Shown: piece after piece, positions 7,235 through 14,139 of the stretch | Layout of the letters: each line of letters starts with the position of its first letter | How positions within the stretch are numbered: position 1 is the first letter of the stretch | From: Bacteroidales bacterium UBA1173 | GTDB lineage: Bacteria; Bacteroidota; Bacteroidia; Bacteroidales; F082 | Reading direction: 5' to 3' | Assembly (NCBI GenBank): GCA_002311655.1 | Contig: DBYZ01000006.1 | Span: 51,760-65,909, forward strand | Length of the DNA stretch: 14,150 bases | Notes under the pieces: generated by a model | Told to the model about the DNA's origin: nothing | The model's database searches: none | Seen by the model: only the letters and a program-made list of their open reading frames with translations | Program-made: the position numbers and the translations under genes

Positions 7235-7504
7235 ATGGCACAACCTAACACAGATATCAAATATTTGACTCCTATAGCAGTCGATACAAAAAAGAAGAAA
7301 TATTGCCGTTTCAAGAAGAACCGCATCAAATACATCGATTATAAAGATGCAGATTTCTTGTTGAGATTCGTGAACGAGCAGGGTAAGATTTTACCACGCC
7401 GCATCACCGGTACATCAACAAAATACCAGAGAAAGGTCGCTCAGGCTGTCAAGAGAGCACGCCACCTTGCTTTGATGCCGTACTTAGCTGATTGTTTGAA
7501 ATAA
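7235..7504 (+). CDS. rpsR: 30S ribosomal protein S18
   Basis: The 89-residue basic protein contains KKYCRFKKNRIKYIDYKDA, then LLRFVNEQGKILPRRITGT and KYQRKVAQAVKRARHLALMP, the complete bS18 core. It pairs with S6 on the 30S platform near the 3' end of 16S rRNA. ATG 7235 is preferred over the in-frame TTG at 7226, because MAQPNTDIKYLTP is a normal N-terminus and the extra residues (MND) have no family counterpart. It lies 27 bp after rpsF and 18 bp before rplI. Confidence 0.96.
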   Translation: MAQPNTDIKYLTPIAVDTKKKKYCRFKKNRIKYIDYKDADFLLRFVNEQGKILPRRITGTSTKYQRKVAQAVKRARHLALMPYLADCLK

Positions 7505-7507
7505 TAA

Positions 7508-7514
7508 GAGGAGG
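7508..7514 (+). promoter_or_regulatory. Consensus Shine-Dalgarno (GAGGAGG) before rplI
   Basis: GAGGAGG lies 8 nt upstream of the rplI ATG, a near-perfect anti-Shine-Dalgarno match at optimal spacing. No other gene in the window has one. Bacteroidota generally initiate without Shine-Dalgarno sequences, so a strong one within the S6-S18-L9 operon stands out. Confidence 0.75.
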
Positions 7515-7522
7515 AAAGACAC

Positions 7523-7972
7523 ATGGAAATCATTCTTACACAGGACGTTAAAAATTTGGGATACAAAAACGACATCGTCAACGTTAAACCAGGTTACGCA
7601 CGTAACTATCTGATCCCACAGGGCATGGCTATCCTCGCAACAGAATCAGCACGCAAAGTCTTGGCCGAGAACATGCGCCAGCAGGCTTACAAACAGGAGA
7701 AGATTAAGAAAGAAGCTCAGGAACTCGCAACAGTTCTCGAAGGCCTTTCACTCCGCATCCCTGCAAAAGCAGCTCAGACAGGCAAAATCTACGGTTCAGT
7801 TAACAACGTTCAGATTGCTAACGCTATCAAAGAAGCTAAAGGCATCGAGATCGACCGTAAGCACATCCTCGTTGATGACGACACAATTAAGGAAGTCGGT
7901 AACTACAAAGCAAAAGTACGCCTCCACAAAGACGTTACAGTTGAAATCAGCTTTGAAGTTTTCGCTGAATAA
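7523..7972 (+). CDS. rplI: 50S ribosomal protein L9
   Basis: The 149-residue protein starts MEIILTQDVKNLGYKNDIV and continues VKPGYARNYLIPQGMA, the diagnostic N-terminal domain of bL9. A long central helix (residues 45-75, EKIKKEAQELA) leads to the C-terminal rRNA-binding domain (GKIYGSVNNVQIANAIKEA...). L9 binds 23S rRNA near the L1 stalk. Full length; last gene of the operon, with a terminator 27 bp downstream. Confidence 0.97.
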   Translation: MEIILTQDVKNLGYKNDIVNVKPGYARNYLIPQGMAILATESARKVLAENMRQQAYKQEKIKKEAQELATVLEGLSLRIPAKAAQTGKIYGSVNNVQIANAIKEAKGIEIDRKHILVDDDTIKEVGNYKAKVRLHKDVTVEISFEVFAE

Positions 7973-7999
7973 TTTGAAATATAACTCAAATTGAATATA

Positions 8000-8034
8000 A
8001 AGCCGGAGGAACTTTGATTTCTTCGGCTTTTTTT
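8000..8034 (+). terminator. Rho-independent terminator after rplI
   Basis: AAGCCGGAGGAA and TTTCTTCGGCTT form a 12-position stem (two G-U pairs) with loop CTTTGATT trimmed to about 6 bases, immediately followed by a run of T (through 8034). A canonical intrinsic terminator that ends the ribosomal operon before trmH. Confidence 0.88.
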
Positions 8035-8047
8035 AAATTCATGTCGT

Positions 8048-8809
8048 ATGACTAAAAATGATGTCAAAGAAATCCTGTCATTGAAGCAAGCGAAAGGCCG
8101 CAAAGAACGTGGGATCTTCGCCGTCGAAGGCAACAAACTCGTAGAAGAACTGATTGATTCAAAATTCAGAGTCAACAATATCTTTGCAACAGAAGCTTGG
8201 GTGGAGAAAAATCCTGTCTTGGCTAAGAAAATCGCTGATTATGAAATCATTGCGCCAAAACAAATGGAGCAAATCAGCAATTTCGTGACACCTCCTGGAG
8301 TTTTTGCCACCGCCATGATGCCGAAATACAAAATCGAGCCAAAAGACGCTGAAAATCAATTGATTCTGCTTCTCGACGGCATCAACGACCCGGGAAACCT
8401 CGGCACCATCATTCGCACCGCCGATTGGTTCGGAATCAAGAGAATAGTCATATCGGAAGACACCTGCGACCCATGGCAGCCGAAAGCCATACAATCTACA
8501 ATGGGTTCTATTTTCAGAACACAAATCGTCGAGACCGATGTGGTTAAATTCTTAAAAGAGGTAAAAACACCTGTTTTTGGTGCGTTAATGCAGGGAAAGA
8601 ACATTTACCACACGAATATCAATAATAATCAAGGAGTTATCATCATCGGAAGCGAATCGCACGGCATCCGTGAAAACGTCATGCCGTTTGTAAGCTGTCC
8701 GATAAACATTCCGAGAGCAGAAGGCAGCCATACCGAGTCGCTGAACGCATCGGTGGCAGCCGGAATCATAATATCAGAGGTTTTCAGGAAACAGAGCTGT
8801 AAGCAATAG
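8048..8809 (+). CDS. TrmH-family (SpoU) RNA 2'-O-methyltransferase
   Basis: The 253-residue protein has an N-terminal substrate-binding domain (about residues 1-90, with GIFAVEGNKLVEEL typical of SpoU_sub_bind) and a C-terminal SPOUT knot. SPOUT motif 1 is LLDGINDPGNLGTIIRTADW (about 107-126) with the conserved N and R. Motif 2 is IIIGSESHGI (around 200). Motif 3 is ESLNASVAAGIIISE (around 230-244). It should methylate a ribose 2'-OH in rRNA or tRNA with S-adenosylmethionine. The layout resembles RlmB-like or RlmH-unrelated TrmH paralogues, and the exact target cannot be assigned. It follows the rplI terminator and its promoter is not evident. Its 3' end overlaps the convergent DUF3667 gene by 26 bp. 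Confidence 0.9.
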   Translation: MTKNDVKEILSLKQAKGRKERGIFAVEGNKLVEELIDSKFRVNNIFATEAWVEKNPVLAKKIADYEIIAPKQMEQISNFVTPPGVFATAMMPKYKIEPKDAENQLILLLDGINDPGNLGTIIRTADWFGIKRIVISEDTCDPWQPKAIQSTMGSIFRTQIVETDVVKFLKEVKTPVFGALMQGKNIYHTNINNNQGVIIIGSESHGIRENVMPFVSCPINIPRAEGSHTESLNASVAAGIIISEVFRKQSCKQ

Positions 8810-9653
8810 CGAACCCTATTACACATATGATTCCTATAAGTGAAACCATCAATATCACATAAAAAACTTTTGTCAATAAACTACGCCAAACTGTTTTCAG
8901 TATATTGAAGTCCATCATTTTTTTAAAGCAGGCGGTAAAAACCACAATGCTTACTATAATCATCAAATCGCTCATTTTATCAAACAGTGGTTTGGACATA
9001 TAAAAGGCGATACTCATGAGACATCGGTATAAAATTATCAAAATCAACGAGTAAACTATCGGTATACAGTACTCTCCCCAGTTGTATCTCCTGCGGTTTT
9101 GCCTGCCAAAACTCATTCTCGCAGCCAGTATATACACGGGAATTGTAAAAAGATAACAGAATGCATAGTTATTTTGATAAAATTTCAAAGAATAAATAAC
9201 GTAGGGTTTGACTTTATTTATTACAATTTGTGCTTCATTTTGTTCAGTTGTAACAGTATCATCTTTTAATGCCACTTCCATTGCCTCTTCATCAAACCAG
9301 TCAAAATCATCTTTTTTACTCCCAGTAAATGTGAAAATAACTACGTATAAACTCAATGTAAGAAAAAGCATTGGGAATGGTGAGAAATAGCTTCTGAATT
9401 TACCGTTTATTATATCAACCATCATCTGCCCTGGACGGGTAAACAATGATTTCAGAGTAATCCAAATGCCTCCGTCGTTGCTAAGGATAGCCTGGAGGAA
9501 ATTGGTAAAAATAAACTTTATCGTAAATCTGCCAGTATCGGCACGCTGACCGCATTCAGGACAAAATTTTCCTTGAAATTCAGTGCCGCAGTTGAGGCAT
9601 TTTATTGTTTTTTCAACTTTATTATCTTCTTCTGCTAAAACCTTCTCTTCCAT
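8784..9653 (-). CDS. DUF3667 family zinc-ribbon membrane protein
   Basis: The 289-residue product opens with a short acidic stretch and a zinc ribbon, C19-x2-C22...C31-x2-C34 (CLNCGTEFQGKFCPECGQ). Next comes the DUF3667 signature around SLFTRPGQMMVDIINGKFRSYFSPFPMLFL, spread over residues 67-96. About five hydrophobic segments follow (near residues 87-107, 155-175, 190-215, 225-245 and 255-285). It is probably a cytoplasmic-membrane protein with the zinc ribbon in the cytosol. The family is widespread in Bacteroidota and has no established function. A TTG start at 9671 would sit inside the -7 box, so ATG 9653 is chosen. The 3' end overlaps trmH tail to tail, and it lies downstream of the adhesin/small-protein pair on the same strand but has its own promoter. 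Confidence 0.83.
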   Translation of the reverse strand: MEEKVLAEEDNKVEKTIKCLNCGTEFQGKFCPECGQRADTGRFTIKFIFTNFLQAILSNDGGIWITLKSLFTRPGQMMVDIINGKFRSYFSPFPMLFLTLSLYVVIFTFTGSKKDDFDWFDEEAMEVALKDDTVTTEQNEAQIVINKVKPYVIYSLKFYQNNYAFCYLFTIPVYILAARMSFGRQNRRRYNWGEYCIPIVYSLILIILYRCLMSIAFYMSKPLFDKMSDLMIIVSIVVFTACFKKMMDFNILKTVWRSLLTKVFYVILMVSLIGIICVIGFAIAYSSVS

Positions 9654-9668
9654 GATGGAAATTTTTGG

Positions 9669-9699
9669 CAAAGATAAGATTTTTAGTTAAAAAAACAAA
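9669..9699 (-). promoter_or_regulatory. Near-consensus Bacteroidota promoter for the DUF3667 gene
   Basis: On the minus strand TTTG (9696-9699) is followed after exactly 19 bp by TATCTTTG (9669-9676), the full -33/-7 consensus. Transcription should begin about 7 bp downstream, leaving a leader of roughly 10 bases before ATG 9653. This is the best promoter in the window. Confidence 0.82.
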
Positions 9700-9711
9700 A
9701 ACTAAAATTTA

Positions 9712-9730
9712 AAAGATCAACTTAATCTTT
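9712..9730 (-). terminator. Weak possible terminator after the 84-residue gene
   Basis: AAAGAT/ATCTTT can form a 6-bp stem around a 7-base loop that includes the stop codon, followed on the minus strand by TTAAATTTTAG. AT-only stems of this size are marginal. Read-through into the DUF3667 gene is equally possible. Confidence 0.25.
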
Positions 9731-9976
9731 CAGCTTTTTTCTGATCACCATAGAGCAGCCGAGCACTGTCATTATCAACAAGCCTGAACCAAGAGGTGCT
9801 GCGCTTTGATCGTTAATAGTGCCAACTGTCCCATGTGGAACTATTGGTTCATCAACACCCGGTGTGCCTCGGTAGTTGCCTGAATTACTGTCAGTACCAA
9901 AGAAACCATCACGTTGGGCATTTGCGCATAATGCCAATGTAAAAATAATCGCAAGGGTAAATATTATCTTCTTCAT
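9722..9976 (-). CDS. Small exported protein with PLGSG/hydrophobic/RKK C-terminal tail
   Basis: The 84-residue product has a clear signal peptide (MKKIIFTLAIIFTLALCANA, cleavage near AQ-RD). A 40-residue Gly/Asp/Pro-rich low-complexity mature segment begins RDGFF. The C-terminus has PLGSG, a hydrophobic stretch LLIMTVLGCSMVI, and the basic end RKKLKD. The order motif, helix, positive cluster resembles membrane-anchoring or processing tails such as PEP-CTERM-type signals, but I recognise no characterised family. From memory, short Bacteroidales proteins with DGFF near the mature start and P-x-GSG before a terminal helix are common and uncharacterised. The gene starts 16 bp after the large T9SS-type protein stops, so the two are almost certainly co-transcribed. 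A weak AAGAG lies before the ATG. Function unknown; a tethered partner or a membrane peptide are possibilities. Confidence 0.75.
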   Translation of the reverse strand: MKKIIFTLAIIFTLALCANAQRDGFFGTDSNSGNYRGTPGVDEPIVPHGTVGTINDQSAAPLGSGLLIMTVLGCSMVIRKKLKD

Positions 9977-9992
9977 GTCTCTTAATATTTAA

Positions 9993-12900
9993 TTATTCAA
10001 CAAAAATCTTTTGAGCTCTTGTGGTTTCTCCAACTAATCTGAAGATATACACTCCGCTATGAGATGGTTTGCGAACAATGCCAATACCGTTAACGTATTG
10101 TGTGTTAACCAGACGGCCGACCATATCAAAAATCTGAAGCTCACCATTGCCTGTCACAATGATGTCGTTTCCATTCTGATAGACGAAGCTCTCTTCTGCA
10201 TCGTCAATCTCACTCATACGTACTATGAAACGACTGTCATTGTCTGTAATTGAAGCCACAAACGAATATTCGTGTTCTTTAAGCATATCTATGTCTTCAC
10301 CCGTCAGTCGGTCTATGATATGCAGATAGCTGATGTTTCCCTCAGGCTTCACGCTCAATGTATACCTTCCTGTTGTCATTGCCTTGAAGCAGAGGTTGAA
10401 GGTTTTTCTTTTCTCAAACATCGCTATAGCATAGTCATCATTATTTTGACGGATATAAACCATCGGGGCTTTATCGTTAAAGTGGCTAATCTTGTCCAAT
10501 CCGTGTCCTTTGTCGAATACAGCGTATGCATGATCCTCAAATTTGCTGTTGAAAACTGAGAACATTATTTGGTCGTTACTCGCCTTTGAAGCCTTCCCTT
10601 CTTTATTTTCCATCGTTATAGTACCGGATTTTAATGCTTTGACCAGAATACCCTGGCACACTTTAATTTCATCTGCATCAGTTTTTGACTGCCATACACC
10701 CTCTTTTGTCATCGTATAGAATCCAGCACTAAGCAAGTCGCCATTCGGGATGGCGGCACCATCACCTTTATATATATTGTGAGTATATGGGTTGCCGATA
10801 AGATTAAAGCCTGCGAGTTTATCACTGCTTTTTGTAACTCTATATTCAACATCTCCAATATTCATTATTCCAGCAAACTCGAGATTCACATCATTTTTAT
10901 TACGATACAGATAGCCACGACCCTTTTCTGATAGCTCAAATTTGTCCGTAAAATGACTTTGATAGTTTTCATATTTATAACTGTCCCAATAATGGGTTGG
11001 CTCGTCATATCGCAATAAATCGTAATCAATTGGATTGGTTGTCTTAGTCACGAGATTTGTTGCATTCTCATAATCGTCTTTAATTTTGGCATTATCAATT
11101 GGCAAAGATATTGTGTACCAACCGTATGTGTCGTCTCCTAAATCAGGAGCCTTTTCTATTGTTTTTTGCACATGAATTTCAATAGGAACTTCAGGCTTGT
11201 TATTGATACTACAAACCAGCTGAGCACCATCTTCGAGAACCAATTTTCCATTTGAGAACTCGATACCATGTGCATAACCGATTTGATTTTTTTCCAATAC
11301 GATTGCCCTATTGACTATAATATCTCTACTAGAAGTCGGTACTATATGATCATCATGATTTGGTTGATTCTCCCAAGTTCCTGTATTGAACCAATCGTAT
11401 GGAGCCAGTCTGATCTCGTGAAGTTCATGCTGAAGGTCATAGTCGTTCAATTTTTGATATTTTCCGTCTGTTACAAAATTTGCAGGAATTGTCTTATATG
11501 TCTCCATTCCTCTGGTATAATCACCACCAAAGCCATGTCCAGTAATATGAATTCTCGCCTCTGGATCAAGATCACCAACAATATTTATCACTGCTGTACC
11601 TGCTGTGTAAGCATTGTTCGGGGTATCTGTTGGTTCTGCACTCTTTCTTGTTCTGAAATTTTCATTAATTGTAACATTTCCCTTCACATTAAACGTAGCT
11701 CCTTGGAACACATAAATACCGCCGCCATCCTGATAGCTGTGATTGTTAGTTATTGTTCCATCTTCCATTGTGTAAACACTTGGATTATGCAAACAAATGC
11801 CACCACCATACATTCTTTCATGTTCAGTAAAAGCGGAATTATGTGTAATTGTGCAATTCTTGGCACATGTCACACCGTCATGCGCATAGAAACCAGCTCC
11901 AGCGAATGCAGATTGGTTATATGTAATTATACAATTTTCCATTCTCAGATGGCCTTCCTGCATATAAATACCGCCGCCTTCTGATGCTCTATTAGATCCA
12001 GTCGCAGTAGAATGATTGTGATCAATAGTACAACCTGTCAAAGCTGCTTCAACATTTCCTGATGTCCTTATACGCAAACCGCCACCTTTACTTTCACTTT
12101 CATTAGAACTTATAGAAACATTTGTCATGCTGAATGATGTCGGTGCTTCACAATAAACACCACCTCCACCACCTCTTGCTATGTTGTGAGATACCACACC
12201 ATTAGTCATGGAAAACGAGCTACCTGTACCATTAAAAATACCGCCGCCTCTTGCAGTATAAGCATTCGTACCTTCGTGTAACTTTATACACTTGTTATGC
12301 GTAACAGTAACATTGTTTAAAATCAAAATACCTTTATTATAAATACCTCCACCATCATTATTAGCACCATTCTCAGTATCGCTTTCAGCAATATTGTAGC
12401 CGCCAGTTATTGTACCAGGACCATTAATAGTCACTGTTTTGCCACTTGCAATTCTTAAAACTTGACCTTTAACTACAGGCTCGGTCAAATTACGGTGTAT
12501 CTGATGACCACTCAAATTTATAGTAAGATTTTTGTTTATTTCCAAAGCATTGTTACCATCCATGGCGTAAAAGTCGTTTGGCAAAGTGATTGTACCACCG
12601 TCATCGGCATCGTCAATAAACTTTACCAACTTTTCCCATTTCTCATCCTCATTTATGAACTCGAATTCATATACACTTTCGCCATAATAACCGCGATCGT
12701 TTTTACCTGTAACAGTAACCTTATAAGCACCTCTCGGTCCAACTATCTCAGTAGTAGGTTGATATACACCATCGTTGTCTTTCTTTAGAATAACGATAGT
12801 GTAATCTGTATCTTTTATAAGTGATTTGCCATAAAACGAGACCTCAACATTAAGAGGTTCTGGCGATGTATATTCCATACTATGTAACTCTGTGATTTGA

Positions 12901-13976
12901 ACTGGAACATAATAATCTTCACCATCAACAGTAAATTTCTTAGAGACTTCTTCCTCCAGTATATCTGATGCAAGACGGCAATTGGTTTGAGGAACATTAC
13001 CATAATTATTTGCGTAATAACATGTACCTTCGTATGTTATATAATCTTTGGGTCTTGAAAATGTGGATAATGACGACGAATTTGGCAACGGCTGAAGCTC
13101 AATATGTCCCATCATCAAACAATTATTGAACAAAACTTTATTAGTAGTAGGTCCAGAATAGCTCACAAATCCCGCACCTCTGTTAGCATTTTCGTTGCCA
13201 AGCTGATATTCGTCACGTCCCTGAATAATAGAACCATAAAAGATACAGTTTTCAAAATGCAATATACTTTCAACACCATTAACCCTTTTGTTTTCTGCGA
13301 CAAAACCTGCTGAAGAGCAGTCCCATTGTTTATAATTAGCTCCATCGTCGCCAGGACTATTTGTGATATACCTGCAATTGATAACAATATTGCTTGTGCA
13401 ATTTTTAATATTGTTGGCATTACCTGTTTTATTACTAAATGCGAATCCCACAAAACCAGCATTGTATTTAAGAGAAGATACTATTGTTCCATCTACTGTC
13501 AAGTTTTTAATTGTAGCTCCATCAATAATACGGAATGGTGCTGTCGGAGGATACTTGCCATCTGTACGGCTGATTGGGTTTCCCACCTCTCCAGCGTTAA
13601 ATGTCAAAGTATTCCAATCGCCGTCGAATGTTCCGCTGAACCATTTATATTCTGTGTTTTCATATCCCCAACCAACCATTTCGTCAGATTTATTAGGTTC
13701 AGTTTTATTATTATTTATAGTTAATTCAATATTGGCTGTCAGCTTCACAAACTTTCCATTAAAAGTATTTCCGCCATTCACATAACCTGCAAATTTGTTC
13801 CAGTTGGTTGTACTTGCAATGATATACGGATCATTTTCAGTACCAGTTCCTGATAAGCCTTCTAACGCTTGCGCCTGTGCCATGTTTACACCGAGCACAA
13901 CAAGAGCTGTTAATAAAATACTTCTTTTTAATTTTTTGAAAAGGTTTCGATTAATCAGCATAAAAAAATCTTTCAT
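9993..13976 (-). CDS. T9SS-type secreted right-handed beta-helix surface protein
   Basis: The 1,327-residue protein has a Lys/Arg-rich n-region and hydrophobic SILLTALVVLGV with probable cleavage near residue 35 (AQA-Q). A first beta-solenoid-like part (about 40-330) opens with SGTGTENDPYII. An Ig-like segment (about 340-450) precedes a second parallel beta-helix (about 540-780) of eight glycine-rung repeats, each starting GGG-I/V/L followed by an SMTN-x-x-I/V-x-x-N-type strand. Residues 830-1250 resemble the conserved region before T9SS tails (GWYTISLPI, GRGYLY, NLIGNPYTHN). The last 70 or so residues (ELQIFDMVGRLV...SGVYIFRL...AQKIFVE) fit a type A T9SS sorting domain, implying export by the Por secretion system and surface attachment. 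The ligand is unknown; adhesin or glycan binding is inferred. A GTG at 14000 lies at the predicted transcription start, so ATG 13976 is used; ATG 13961 is also possible. Confidence 0.87.
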   Translation of the reverse strand: MKDFFMLINRNLFKKLKRSILLTALVVLGVNMAQAQALEGLSGTGTENDPYIIASTTNWNKFAGYVNGGNTFNGKFVKLTANIELTINNNKTEPNKSDEMVGWGYENTEYKWFSGTFDGDWNTLTFNAGEVGNPISRTDGKYPPTAPFRIIDGATIKNLTVDGTIVSSLKYNAGFVGFAFSNKTGNANNIKNCTSNIVINCRYITNSPGDDGANYKQWDCSSAGFVAENKRVNGVESILHFENCIFYGSIIQGRDEYQLGNENANRGAGFVSYSGPTTNKVLFNNCLMMGHIELQPLPNSSSLSTFSRPKDYITYEGTCYYANNYGNVPQTNCRLASDILEEEVSKKFTVDGEDYYVPVQITELHSMEYTSPEPLNVEVSFYGKSLIKDTDYTIVILKKDNDGVYQPTTEIVGPRGAYKVTVTGKNDRGYYGESVYEFEFINEDEKWEKLVKFIDDADDGGTITLPNDFYAMDGNNALEINKNLTINLSGHQIHRNLTEPVVKGQVLRIASGKTVTINGPGTITGGYNIAESDTENGANNDGGGIYNKGILILNNVTVTHNKCIKLHEGTNAYTARGGGIFNGTGSSFSMTNGVVSHNIARGGGGGVYCEAPTSFSMTNVSISSNESESKGGGLRIRTSGNVEAALTGCTIDHNHSTATGSNRASEGGGIYMQEGHLRMENCIITYNQSAFAGAGFYAHDGVTCAKNCTITHNSAFTEHERMYGGGICLHNPSVYTMEDGTITNNHSYQDGGGIYVFQGATFNVKGNVTINENFRTRKSAEPTDTPNNAYTAGTAVINIVGDLDPEARIHITGHGFGGDYTRGMETYKTIPANFVTDGKYQKLNDYDLQHELHEIRLAPYDWFNTGTWENQPNHDDHIVPTSSRDIIVNRAIVLEKNQIGYAHGIEFSNGKLVLEDGAQLVCSINNKPEVPIEIHVQKTIEKAPDLGDDTYGWYTISLPIDNAKIKDDYENATNLVTKTTNPIDYDLLRYDEPTHYWDSYKYENYQSHFTDKFELSEKGRGYLYRNKNDVNLEFAGIMNIGDVEYRVTKSSDKLAGFNLIGNPYTHNIYKGDGAAIPNGDLLSAGFYTMTKEGVWQSKTDADEIKVCQGILVKALKSGTITMENKEGKASKASNDQIMFSVFNSKFEDHAYAVFDKGHGLDKISHFNDKAPMVYIRQNNDDYAIAMFEKRKTFNLCFKAMTTGRYTLSVKPEGNISYLHIIDRLTGEDIDMLKEHEYSFVASITDNDSRFIVRMSEIDDAEESFVYQNGNDIIVTGNGELQIFDMVGRLVNTQYVNGIGIVRKPSHSGVYIFRLVGETTRAQKIFVE

Positions 13977-14004
13977 AAAAAAAAATATGTTAAGTTTCAC
14001 ACTG

Positions 14005-14012
14005 CAAAAATA
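14005..14012 (-). promoter_or_regulatory. -7 box (TATTTTTG) for the surface-protein operon
   Basis: On the minus strand TATTTTTG followed by CAG matches TAnnTTTG and the same extended form seen before miaB, rpsT and rpsF. A -33 TTTG at about 19-21 bp is missing (the sequence there reads GCGTTTTA). This suggests a promoter that relies on an activator. Confidence 0.65.
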
Positions 14013-14038
14013 CCAATAAAATCAATATAAAACGCATA

Positions 14039-14047
14039 GGGGGGGGG
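14039..14047. repeat. G9 homopolymer (C9 on the coding strand)
   Basis: Nine consecutive G are flanked by CATA and TAC. On the minus strand the run lies about 27 bp upstream of the -7 box, roughly -41 to -49 from the predicted transcription start of the surface-protein gene. Runs of this length are prone to slipped-strand length change and are the classical basis of phase-variable promoters. Confidence 0.9.
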
Positions 14048-14056
14048 TACTTTTTT

Positions 14057-14087
14057 AGTATCTAAATGGTACTAAAAAGTATCTAAA
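14057..14087. promoter_or_regulatory. Two direct repeats AGTATCTAAA, 21 bp apart (operator candidate)
   Basis: AGTATCTAAA occurs at 14057-14066 and 14078-14087 (TTTAGATACT twice on the coding strand), each preceded by GGTAC. The period of 21 bp is two helical turns. Overlapping them is a perfect 9-bp inverted repeat TTTTTAGTA (14052-14060) / TACTAAAAA (14070-14078). Position upstream of the C-run and promoter suggests a binding site for an activator; the protein is not identifiable here. Confidence 0.5.
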
Positions 14088-14109
14088 GGTCGAAAAAATG
14101 GCTAAAAAC

Positions 14110-14139
14110 AAAAAAAGGAGCCGTTGTCATAACGGCTCC
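14110..14139 (-). terminator. Rho-independent terminator of a minus-strand gene beyond the right edge
   Basis: GGAGCCGTT and AACGGCTCC form a perfect 9-bp stem with a 5-base loop (14117-14139). Read on the minus strand it is followed by seven T (14110-14116), a textbook intrinsic terminator. It should end a gene entering from the right and isolate the surface-protein promoter from it. The stem is symmetric, but the plus direction has no T-run. Confidence 0.85.

Noticed and set aside
8003..8012. CGGAGGAA as a Shine-Dalgarno for trmH
   Set aside because: It is 36 or more bases from the ATG and is the 5' arm of the rplI terminator stem.
9712..9730. Strong terminator isolating the DUF3667 gene
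   Set aside because: The stem is six A/T-rich pairs without a proper T-run; listed only as a weak candidate.
11268..11984. 238-codon open frame on the plus strand
   Set aside because: It is antisense to the beta-helix repeats of the surface protein; the repetitive Cys/Ile-rich translation is what the complement of GGG-x-N repeats gives.
13977..14000. Upstream GTG start for the surface protein
   Set aside because: It coincides with the predicted transcription start and adds residues before an already adequate signal peptide.
14046..14090. Start of a CRISPR-like or tandem-repeat array
   Set aside because: There are only two imperfect units with no spacers of constant length, and it abuts a promoter; an operator pair is the simpler reading.
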